A stretch of DNA of 64,000 nucleotides from Chalara sp. BL73 (Eukaryota > Ascomycota > Leotiomycetes > Helotiales). Below the pieces are notes generated by a model that was not told the origin of the DNA, ran no database searches, and saw nothing but the letters and a program-made list of their open reading frames with translations. This document shows positions 45,196-55,043 of this stretch, one piece after another. Both the position numbers and the translations under genes were made by a program. The DNA lies in NCBI GenBank assembly GCA_918026815.1, contig CAKJVC010000021.1, forward strand, positions 496,001 through 560,000, written 5' to 3'. Numbering within the stretch: the first letter of the stretch is position 1; each line of letters opens with the position of its first letter.

Positions 45196-47355
45196 ATGGA
45201 AGAACAACCGCCCTCAAGTATGGCGGACTCGCCTACCTCCCGATTTACAGCCGTCAACGGAGAGAAACAAGCAACCACTAGCACTGGCGATCACACTTCT
45301 TCAAGGAGAGGCTCTGATTCGAGATCTAATGGCAAGCCTCGGATTTCCACTGTGGGACAAGAAAAGTTGACCATTACCACCACAAGCCAAAGAGATGACT
45401 GGGCACAACCCATACTAGAAGAGCGTCAGCCGTTCCAAGCTTCAGTCTCATACTCGGATGCGGAGGCATCTCACAAGCGCAAGAGATCAGGTTCGATTGA
45501 TCGAAATTCATCCTCAGCCAATACTTACCACAGTCACGGCCTACCATCCGCAACAAAAGAGACACCCACTACAGCGACCACCGAGCCAGACGTGATGACA
45601 CGAGAAGATAGTCTCCGAGCACAAGCTGACCATCGAGAGGTCTATAGTGCTGATAGCTATAGGCAATTTATGGCTTCAGCTGATGATGGAAGAGAGGTGA
45701 ACCCAGATCTTTGGAATCGGCAATATCCCCCAGCACCACAGATCAATTCAGATGAGCAATTAGGCGAAGTACTTCAACGCGCATCTCAGAATATGGATGC
45801 TCAACGTCGACACGAGTATGAACATGCAAGTCCCGATGATGATCAATCGACCACTCCTTACGGCTATGGCCAGGAGCAGAGAGAATTGTCAGCTCAGGGA
45901 GATCCCAAGAAGCGGAAGAGAAACTTTAGCAATCGAACCAAGACTGGATGCATGACATGTAGACGGAGAAAGAAGAAGTGCGATGAGACGCGTCCTGAGT
46001 GTAAGTATTCAACACGATTCTTCTCATGGCTTGGTCAAGTGACCACTTGTATAATGCAGCTTATTAAGATGTCTTTAGGTAACAATTGCCTTCGTGGTGG
46101 ATTTGTGTGCTCTGGTTATCAGCAACGAAATCAATGGCCCAAGCAGGAGCAAAAGCAGGCGCCTGTCCCACTACAATCAAAGACAGACTACGAAAGCGCT
46201 GGTTTCACCCAGTCCTCGTACAGTCCTCAATCAGCTGGACCAGTACGGAGAGAACAGGTGCCTGGCTACCGTGGCCAGACCTTGCGCGTTACTCCACCAC
46301 ATGGGAGACTAATTAACATGGACGATGACCAACCTAGTGCTTCCACTATGCCCAGTGCGTCGTCAAGTAGCCCTGACAATGGTCGACTGTCTGCTATCTC
46401 ATATTCTGCGCAAATGCCAACACCAGTCACAGCTACAAGCAGTGCTTACCCTGATCGCCATCAGAAGAATACATATGAGCGCATTGGGCCACTGCATGAT
46501 TTATCAAGACAAGAGAAGCAAGATGATCTCATGACACCTCAATCAGCATCTTCTAACCTTCCCCATATCTTACACCCGCACATGCACGCAGATAGTCCTC
46601 ACTCCAATCCTCAAATGGCAGCACAACTAGCGCTGTCCAACCTTGCTTCTACAAGTCGCCCACGGACTCAAAAGGAAGAGATGTTGGCAGGAAGAAACTA
46701 TTTTAAATTCGATAAAGAGCTTGTTCTGGAACGTGAACGCTGCAATGGAGCATGCTGGCGGTTCAACAGCAGCACCAATCCAAACAATGGTGTGTCCCCC
46801 GAGGAGAGATCTCGGCTCTTCCGCGATATTCTGCAGCCGCGAGAAAACGTCATTTCACCTACCCAAGCATCACCAATATCTCCAGTTGGCCGAGTTGGAA
46901 ATAACGTCGTCGTTGAAGCCCCTTTTAACTGTGACTATGGCTACAACATCAGCATTGGCGAGGATGTGGAGATCGGAAAGAACTGCACGATTTTAGACAC
47001 CTGCGACGTGGTGATCGGCGACAGATGTCGCATTGGACCAAATGTGAACATATACACGGCAGCACTCAACACCGATCCAAAGAGGCGCTTAGGCTCCAGG
47101 GGTCCCAGCTTCGGTAGGAAAATCACCATTCATCAGGACTGCTGGATTGGCGGTGGAGTTACCATTCTTCCTGGCCGAACCATTGGCAGAGGAGCAACTG
47201 TTGGGGCTGGTTCTGTTGTCACTCATGTACGTTCACTAGTCCCTTAAAGCGCATTTGACAGTTACTAATTCGTGCAATAGGATGTTCCGGAAAACACCAT
47301 TGTCGCAGGAAACCCAGCCCGCGTCTTGCGAGGCACCTACCCCCAAGATGACTAG
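45196..47355 (+). CDS. Zn2Cys6 cluster fused to a maltose/galactoside O-acetyltransferase-type enzyme
   Basis: Exons 45196-46000, 46079-47226 and 47281-47355; 675 residues. Residues 1-250 are Ser/Thr/Gln-rich and disordered, with a basic KKRKRNFSNRTKTG nuclear-localisation-like run. A perfect Gal4-type cluster follows at 252-279: C252-x2-C255-x6-C262-x6-C269-x2-C272-x6-C279. After another disordered stretch comes a maltose-acetyltransferase (Mac) domain from about 466 (QKEEMLAGRNYFKFDKELV, then ERCNGACWRFN). The end is a left-handed beta-helix of hexapeptide repeats (IGEDVEIGKNCTI, IGDRCRIGPNVNI, WIGGGVTILPG, then VGAGSVVTHDVP and VAGNPARVLRG), as in NodL/LacA acetyl-CoA-dependent sugar acetyltransferases. 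The first intron (78 nt) splits Cys269 and is itself in frame without a stop. ATG 45196 is chosen because MEEQPPSSMADSPTSRFTAVNG looks family-like; ATG 45007 is also in frame. A DNA-binding regulator that also binds a metabolite or acetylates is inferred. Confidence 0.88.
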
Positions 47356-48484
47356 ACTTCCCCTTTTCGACCTCTTCCGACCCTCAACTACAAGTTTCCT
47401 TCGTATACCCGTTCACTGTTTCCTATGTCTGGCGTGAGGTCTTCTGCATAGCGTCTGATTTCAAACATATACCATATCGTCTATATTTTTTATCTCCTAT
47501 TCTCATGTATCTAGGGAGGGATGGAAGGAAAAAATGGGCATATCCTAGAGGATAGAGGATCTATAATACTGAGATTAGGCTCTGGTAGTCGTGGAGACTT
47601 AGGAGTATATAGGATTGTGTAGTATTATGTGTCATAGGTATGTCAAAAGAATATATGGAAAAGAAAACCAATGTGCCACATATTGAGATGTGCTCTGCAC
47701 CGTAAGTTCGAGCCCTGATAACTGTTCGTGTCACATTCTGCCTGCCTGCTCTGGCATCTCTTGGTTAATTCAAGAACGGAAAGTTTCAAAAATCACATCA
47801 AGTTCGTACGAATGGTACTTTCCAAGGTCCCAACGCTAACAAGGTCTCACCAATCCGCTGCCCCGAATAAAAGCCCCTACCCGCAACTGCAAGTCTTTTG
47901 CCATGGTTGCTTTACCTGAGAGGAAGATCATCCAATTGGCAACATTTAAATGGCCGAAAGCGCACCAAAGCTCGAACTGGTCTCAGTAGAGACCGTGTCT
48001 TTGAGACGAATGGGAAGCAGATGAACGTTCGCTGCTGGTAAGAGACCTAGCGCCTTCGCCGCCTTCTCGGGCGCGATTCGACGATCTCAGTCATCCTGCT
48101 GGCGAAACAAAACTTGATGCTATGGGAGACTGAGATCATGGATCAGCCGTGTTTAGTCGCCTGTCACTCTGAAGTTTGGGATTGGGTGAACGTGACGGCT
48201 GATTGTTGCCCCATGAACGCACTTCTAGTTAAGCTTATGCCTAATGATAATATCACTTTTCAGGAAGTCGTCAGAGAATCTCAAGGGTGGTTTGGACTAT
48301 CTGACGTTGTGGTTAAGGCGAGACTACCCACGGATTATATATTTCTTTGAGCATGCTGATTCCTCCATAGGGAAGGAGACCTTGATATTTCATTGATCAT
48401 CATAGTTATTATACATCCAAAATATGTTCTGCTTCTTTTTATGCCAGTAGTACCCCACTATAATCAAACATGATATCATAACAT
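47356..48484. other. Spacer between convergent acetyltransferase and SWC4 genes
   Basis: 3' flanks. A 77-codon frame from an ATG at 48117 has no motif. Nothing else seen. Confidence 0.5.
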
Positions 48485-50164
48485 CTAGTTCTTTTGTCTC
48501 TTGGCGCCATTATCACTGGCGGTACTGAGAACACTGGCGCTTCGTTTATGAGTAGCACTGCCTCCACGAATGCTGCGCTGAGCACTTTCAGCTCTCGTAT
48601 TCCGCTGGACGCTGCTTCCACGGACGCTTCCCTCTTCCTGCTTAATCCCACTCTCGGCTTGGCCTTGGCCATCAGCTTCTGGTTCTGGCTCGCCCTTCTC
48701 AGCTCTCACTTTCTTCTCCCTTTCAGCCTTCTGTTGCTTGGCAATACTGAGCTCTCCCTTGGCCTTGTCGACTTGCCTCATCATATCAAGCATTTTGATG
48801 ATACTCTCCAGCAGATTAGTCCATATGGCACCCACGTCTGCTGTCGGCATGATCAATCTTGATGGAATACCTAACTCGTTGAGCGTGTTCGTGATCTTTG
48901 CTTGTTGAATAGCTGACTTATTCAATATAAGCTTGTTGAGTTTTTCGTGACGGAAGACAGGACCACTCGTAGAGCGATCCGTTGGGTGTGTTACGCCATA
49001 AATTTTCTCTTCCTGTTCTGACAACTGTCGATGCTCACTGGCGCCAGCATTTCCTTTCTTGTTACCACTACTGGTTCCAGATATGGATTCTCTAATACCG
49101 CTATCCCGACGATCAAGCTGCTGCAGTCCGGGACCGGAAGCTGGGCTGATACCTGAGCTGGGATCCATAAGAGTGGGCCGTCTTTTCTTAGATTTGTCGG
49201 CTTGTACAAGTTGTGAGAGTAGTGATTGGAGACCCTGGCTGGTTGAGTAAACTCCCATATTGCTTGAGCTGGCTGGTGCTTCGAGTCGGGTGTAAAGCTC
49301 TTTGCGTTCGTCGCCCATCTTTTCTGACCTGGCCAGTATTCGTTTGAGCTCTAACAAAAGGCTCTCCTCTTCTTTAGCCTCTTCCTTCGTGCGCATGAAT
49401 ATCTTCTCGGCATAATTCTTTCGCAGAGTCTCCTGTGCAGGGTTGAAGTTCTTCATCTTCTCATATGTATCAAATTCTGAATGATTCATCGACTCCAAAG
49501 GCTTATGGACCTTCATTATTGCAGCTGCCACCTTGTAGTATCGTGCTTTTAGATCTTCTAGCGTGCGCACTTTCTGAATAGGTATTAATGCACTTTCTGC
49601 GTTTTCCGTATCAGCAGGCGGAGGAGGGTTGTATTCGTATCTGTCCCAAATGACTGGCCATCTCAAATCAAACTCTTGTGCCAATTCTATCAGATAATCT
49701 GTCTCGTGCCTCGACCAATCCTCAATTTCTAGATGTTCCTTATATTCCTCGTTCGTATAACTAGGGACATTGACCCGAACATTGAACTTTGCAAAAGAGG
49801 AATCCTCGGTCTTCTTTTGAGCCGCTTCTGATCCCTCCGATGATTCATCCTCCCCCACAGAGCGCGGCAGGATCTCATCTTTCTTTTTCCAATGTTTCAA
49901 TTGTAGTCCATCCGTTCTGGCAGAGTTGTTGAATAGTGATAGTTCCCATCTCGCGGCAGGTTTGTTCCGGCTCGCAAGCCGCCTTTTCTTGAAGACCGAC
50001 ACTTCTGGAACTATCGCGATCGGATTGTCACCCCCTAAACTCTGTACTTCTCGCGCCAGACCCTTTAAGTTTGTGCGCGGTGCTGCGATCTTTTGTTTCT
50101 TAGCAGGGCGGGGACCGCTGGTGCCAGGTAGATCGAGCATGTCCCGCACATCATGGGACGTCAT
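48485..50164 (-). CDS. SWC4: SWR1-complex protein 4 (DMAP1 homologue)
   Basis: A single exon with ATG at 50164; 559 residues. The N-terminus MTSHDVRDMLDLP and the block FKKRRLASRNKPAARWELSLF are family hallmarks. A SANT/Myb-like domain at about 146-220 contains WSRHETDYLIELAQEFDLRWPVIWDRY. A helical DMAP1 region follows, then a C-terminal domain (VTHPTDRSTSGPVFRHEKLNK, then KITNTLNELGIPSRLIMPT) and a charged Ser/Arg tail. Swc4 belongs to both SWR1, which exchanges H2A for H2A.Z, and the NuA4 histone acetyltransferase. It is divergent from the p24 gene, with 295 bp between starts. Confidence 0.95.
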   Translation of the reverse strand: MTSHDVRDMLDLPGTSGPRPAKKQKIAAPRTNLKGLAREVQSLGGDNPIAIVPEVSVFKKRRLASRNKPAARWELSLFNNSARTDGLQLKHWKKKDEILPRSVGEDESSEGSEAAQKKTEDSSFAKFNVRVNVPSYTNEEYKEHLEIEDWSRHETDYLIELAQEFDLRWPVIWDRYEYNPPPPADTENAESALIPIQKVRTLEDLKARYYKVAAAIMKVHKPLESMNHSEFDTYEKMKNFNPAQETLRKNYAEKIFMRTKEEAKEEESLLLELKRILARSEKMGDERKELYTRLEAPASSSNMGVYSTSQGLQSLLSQLVQADKSKKRRPTLMDPSSGISPASGPGLQQLDRRDSGIRESISGTSSGNKKGNAGASEHRQLSEQEEKIYGVTHPTDRSTSGPVFRHEKLNKLILNKSAIQQAKITNTLNELGIPSRLIMPTADVGAIWTNLLESIIKMLDMMRQVDKAKGELSIAKQQKAEREKKVRAEKGEPEPEADGQGQAESGIKQEEGSVRGSSVQRNTRAESAQRSIRGGSATHKRSASVLSTASDNGAKRQKN

Positions 50165-50318
50165 TTTGCGTTGCTACTGTACGTGTTATTGTCGTATATT
50201 CGGCACAGGTGTTGACTATTACTAAAGTGAAGGTTGTTGGCGAATAAGACTACGTTGATCGAGGCTTTTGTGAAAGGAAGTTCTTTGCTCTGTCGCGTCC
50301 ATGACCATTTAAAGGTTA

Positions 50319-50324
50319 CACGTG
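50319..50324. promoter_or_regulatory. CACGTG E-box in the SWC4/p24 divergent promoter
   Basis: A palindromic CACGTG lies about midway between the two divergent starts (155 bp upstream of SWC4, 136 bp upstream of the p24 gene). It is the core for bHLH factors such as Cbf1. The placement is suggestive only. Confidence 0.3.
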
Positions 50325-50459
50325 ACCCGTTGCTAAATTGTTATCTGTTCGCGACAAGGCCAACTTTCCTTTGGTCGTTGGACTTCTCCTTTTGGCATGA
50401 GAACATCAACGCCAAACAAATATAGCACTTAGAAAGGGACATACCTTGAAACCGATACC

Positions 50460-51238
50460 ATGCGCTCAATCATACCCTTTCTCTCGTTCAGCGCTCTTCT
50501 AGCTCCTGTGCAATCGCTCTACTTTTACATCGATGGCACAACTCCCAAATGCTTCTTTGAGGAATTGCCTAAAGATACACTTGTCGTAGGACACTATACA
50601 GCAGAAGAGTACGACGAGAACACAAAAACTTGGTCTAAGCATGATGGATTAAATATCTTCATCTCCGTAGACGTACATTTTTTACCCACGTTGAGCCCCT
50701 TTTCCTTTTGCTGACAGCTTTCATAGGAGGTATTTGATAACGACCACCGCGTAGTATCGCAAAAAGGTTCTTCATCGGGGCGTTTCACCTTCAGCGCGGC
50801 AGATTCTGGAGACCACAAGATCTGCTTCGTGCCATCCTCAAACTCAGGAAACTCAGGCTGGCTCTCAGCCTTGCATCCTATGGGCGGCATCAAGTTGACT
50901 TTAGATCTGGCGATTGGAGAGACGAGTGCTATCGAGAGCACGGACAAGGGCAAGATCAGCGATATTGTACAGAAGGTGAAGGATCTTAATGGCCGGCTGC
51001 AGGATATTAGAAGGGAGCAGGTTTTCCAGCGGGTGAGTTCGAAATGCATGCCTTTCCGAGAATATAAATGGTGCTAAGGAGTTACTAGGAACGTGAGGCA
51101 GAATTCAGAGATCAATCAGAGTCGACTAACGCACGAGTTGTGAGGTGGACATTAGTACAACTGGTGATATTGGGTGTCACTTGCGCATGGCAGTTATCAC
51201 ATCTGAGGTCTTTCTTCATCAAACAGAAGTTAACCTGA
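50460..51238 (+). CDS. p24/EMP24 family cargo receptor (Erp type)
   Basis: Exons 50460-50672, 50727-51032 and 51089-51238; 222 residues, the standard p24 size. A signal peptide ([19 protein letters not shown]) leads to a GOLD domain starting [20 protein letters not shown], with the paired Cys seen again in [10 protein letters not shown] coiled-coil stem precedes one membrane segment at about 190-209, and the short tail [11 protein letters not shown] carries the FF motif for COPII plus lysines for COPI. The family cycles between ER and Golgi, sorting cargo such as GPI-anchored proteins. It is closest to the yeast Erp1/5/6 branch by its N-terminus, but I do not assign a symbol. Confidence 0.93.
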
Positions 51239-52092
51239 GAATATCTGAAGTGGTTTCCAGTTTGAAGGAATACAGGAAATCTGAATCTTCAGGTTTGAGT
51301 ACAATAACTTTTACAATAAAAAAAGGGCGAATAAGTCTTGCATTCTCTATGGAGCAATTTTGGACATCCTCAAGATAAGGTGCTAATTATGCACTATCGA
51401 CAAGTAAGCAAATATGGCATATTAGAGGGCATCATGATGGCATCTAAGCTTTGAATTTCACATGCAAGGTTTCCAAATAAACTCCATTCTAGATCTTGTG
51501 AGGAATGGCTCGAGAGCACGACATAGCTACCTACCTGGCTGGGTGTTAAACCAAAGCCAGATATATATTCACAGTTAGACACTTCAGTCCCGGGGATAAT
51601 CGCTTATTTAGACGTTTCATTAAGAATCAACAGATTATAATTCCAAGCCCAATGCATCTATTTTCCCTTGTTCGCCTTGTTCGCTCCGAACTACACAGTA
51701 AACAACTATACATTGATCGTGAAGTCATCCGTTCAACCAAGACCATGCGTGCCCTTTTTGTACTTTGCGGACCATCAAAACGGAGGTGATGACAATGAGA
51801 AAAACGGAAAACAAAATATTAGTGTGAATAGTGAGTGAACATCCATACGCCGGACCCCAGATCTGAATTTCTGAGTGTGATATGCTAAGGAGGAGTATCG
51901 ACATGTAGCGAAGTCGTAAGTGGGGACCATAAGTAGCCCCGAATCTCCTGCACATTTGGCAGGATAAGAGCATAATCGAGGATATGATTTCAAGCCGGAT
52001 TCATTAAACGCCTTTACAATGAGGAAAAGCATATGAGCTGGTCTAATATGAGACGCATTAGGTGTAATATTGAGAACATCAGTGGATTGTAA
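51239..52092. other. Spacer between convergent p24 and CK1 genes
   Basis: A/T-rich 3' flanks; minus-strand frames at 51725-52032 are hydrophobic and unsupported. Confidence 0.5.
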
Positions 52093-53699
52093 TCATGACC
52101 CTTAACTTGATTAGAACATGTTCTATGGATTTGAGGACTGCTTGAACTTACCGCAGCAGAGAGTCTTCATTAGCTTCTGGAAGCCAGACAATTGTGGTTC
52201 TGGGTTTCGTCCGTTTTGTTGCTGTGCATTATTTACGTTTGGCTGTGGCGTCATTCTCTGGGGTAGGTTGTTCGAACTGTTCTGGAAATGGGCTTGGGTT
52301 GAGCCTGCGGGAGTAGCGGCGTCTTGAAGGCCCCCCGCCGCTCCGCTGCTGCGTTTTGGGACCAAGCCGCCTTGAGCGTTTGGTCGATCGCGCGTCTTTC
52401 CCATCCCCGGTTTTGCTGGGGACGGTGGCGGGGGTTGTGCGGCGTTTAAACGAGCAGCAGTAAGATGACCTTGTGTGCCATTTCCTCTTGCGGTTCCATG
52501 CAATTCTCTCTGCGAAGCTCCTGGTACTGCATTAGGGTGATGCAACATATTTTGGGAAGGATGTTGCTTCATGGCTTCCCATCCTTTCCCATTATTCAGC
52601 TTCATCCAGTCATATTCCCCATCCTCTACTTCTCCTGTGTTCTTCAGAGCAAGCGTGAAGAGATCTCTGAGATAGTCGTAGTCCGGAGTATCTTCGAAAC
52701 CGAGATTTCGTACGTAGCTCAAATACTTGTTCAGCTCCTCCGGGAATCCATCACACAGATCCTTGATGGCAGTGGTCTGCTTCTTTTCCCCAATCTTCTC
52801 GTATTTCTGCTTGTTGGTTGCAGCTTTAAGCCCTTGCCATGGTAAGCCTCCTCGCAAGAAATACATAAACACATGTCCCAATGCCTCTAGATCATCACGT
52901 CTTGATTGCTCTCGCCCCAAGTGCGTATTGATGCTCATGTATCTTGCTGTGCCTGAGAGTGACTTCCTTTCACGATACGGGATGTGCTGTTTCGTTTTGG
53001 GATCCCGGTATTGTTTTGCCATGCCAAAATCAACCACATGAATAACGTTTGCAGCCTTTGAGCCGGGCCGACCAATGAGAAAGTTATCAGGCTTGATATC
53101 TCTATAGATAAGATTCTTCTCATGAATAGTTTGAACCCTCGATAACTACACTAAATCAACACTGCGATGCTTTCAGTTAGGAATGCCACATACCATTTGC
53201 TTCGCGACCATGACCACAGTCTTAATAGAGAATCTACGATTGCAATGATCAAACAGATCCTCCAAAGAAGGCCCAAGAAGATCGATGACTAGAATGTTGT
53301 GAAGACCCTCTTGCCCAAAATAATAGACATTAGGTATACCAGCTGTGCCAAGGTTAGTCTTGGTCTATGCCTACATCGGATTGTACTTACGGCAGCCAAC
53401 TAGGATCTTATATGTTCGATACTCATCTCGCAGCTGTGGGGCATCGCTCTTTCGAGGTTCCTAATGTGTTGATTCAAGTTAGCCGTTGTACGTAGATGCA
53501 GCTGATGGAGCCCATATGGAGCCGCAAATTCCTTGCCTAAGGTCCGTCCATGAAGAAGAAGCCAACGTACGAATTTGATAGCGACTTGCTGATTGTTTAA
53601 GAGATTGGTTCCCTCAAATATAACACCAAACGAGCCCTCTCCAATCTTCTTCCCCACTCGATAGTGCACGCCGACGACATTAGAAGATGACGAAGCCAT
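52093..53699 (-). CDS. Casein kinase I (CK1 delta/epsilon-like, Hhp/CkiA type)
   Basis: Exons 53699-53571, 53460-53391, 53342-53194, 53145-52152 and a proposed 8-nt last exon 52100-52093; 449 residues. Kinase motifs: [15 protein letters not shown] (glycine loop), VAIKF with the catalytic Lys, [17 protein letters not shown] (DFGLAK is commoner), and [26 protein letters not shown], the CK1-specific stretch in place of APE. The tail is Gln/Asn/Pro-rich and ends LMKTLCCG, a likely palmitoylation pair as in yeast Yck kinases. A strong donor GTAAGT lies exactly after CCG; splicing to an AG at 52102-52101 gives a Gly-Ser end. Without it the frame adds KFKQSSNP and stops at 52123. CK1 acts at membranes in signalling, DNA repair and, in Neurospora, the clock. 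Confidence 0.93.
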
Positions 53700-55043
53700 G
53701 GCGTATGTATATGAAGCTCCTTGATTAGCTTGACGGAGTTGTGAGTCTCAATATCGTTGCAATTCGTGACGGGCTATTTAAGGGAACACGGGAAAGGCTT
53801 TGCTGCTAGGATACACGCGACGACTGTGGCAAATGATAGTTAGCACAACAAGAATGTCTAATGAAGGCACAGATAATTATTGTCTGCTGCAACGTCTGCA
53901 ATAAAGGGATGACCCGAGGTAGGAGGATGAAATTGGATTGGGTTGTGGCCTGTCTTGCACTCGAGCCGAAGGCGGTCGGGGGAGGAGCAATTGTTGATTC
54001 CCCTTTGAGGCATTTGAATAGGGGTAGAGTCACTCACAGGTACTGTTGCTCTTCCTTAAAGATACAACGAACTCTCCCCAGTAATGAAGGACGGGTGCCC
54101 GTGATCTGTGGCGCACAACTGTTGTGTTAGATGGGCTGTTCTTCAGGAGAGAGAGGCAGCAGCTGCAGGTGCTGGTGGTCGAGAAATTAGGTTGGTCGGT
54201 TGACAAATATTTATGCCTTATTTTCCAGGTTAAGAGTCAATCAAGCATCGTTTTTGCGGAGTGGAGTGGAGCGAAGCGGTGGACTGGTCGAAGCTCTAGC
54301 GCGAAGGCTGGCCACCATCAAACAGTTCCTGTTTTCTGTTCTCTGCTGTTGTTATTCACAACTTCAGGTGAAGCAGGGATGCAATTATTGGTTATTGTAT
54401 AGCGGGATCTTATCAATATCATGCTCTTACCGGTTTCTTCAAAACACATGCATTCCTCAAATAGCTCTCTGTACAGATTCCAGAAAAACGGCATGCCTTA
54501 GAACATGCCCACTTTTGGAGGTGACTTCCCGTTCGTGCATGATTTTGCTTAGGCCCGTTGTATTAATAGCTGCACCCTGTTCATAGTAGAGACCTGCCTT
54601 TCTGATCGCCTCAGCTCGAATGCTTTGAAAATTGTGGCTGATCTTAATGACTAGTGTACGGCTAATATTAGGTAAACATCTATTGATAAAACTTCATTCT
54701 ACTGATAATTTGGTTGGAGTCCTGAATGAACCTTTGCCGAGAGCTTCCAAAGCGAACTTTTTAAATCAAACTCGTTGGATAGCAGAAACTACCACGAGAA
54801 CATTCATATATACTATTTGCTTGGTCGCGCATCTTGATTGCTTGGATACATACATTTTACAATTCATTTCTCATCACAGAACCCAACTCGGCTCTGGCCA
54901 CCACCAATTTGGTCGACAATCGCCATGTCCTAGTGTACAAGCCATGTAGGCACTTCTCGCTCCCATGATTCTTCTTCTGTCCGCTTGTGAGAACTCCCAC
55001 GGAGCGTTCGCTCTGCCTTGTGCCCACCAACAGCTAAGCTTAT
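53700..55043. other. Region between CK1 promoter and NUP133 3' end
   Basis: Promoter side of CK1, then the 3' flank of NUP133. Small plus-strand frames at 53861-54586 lack motifs; no gene is supported. Confidence 0.5.
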
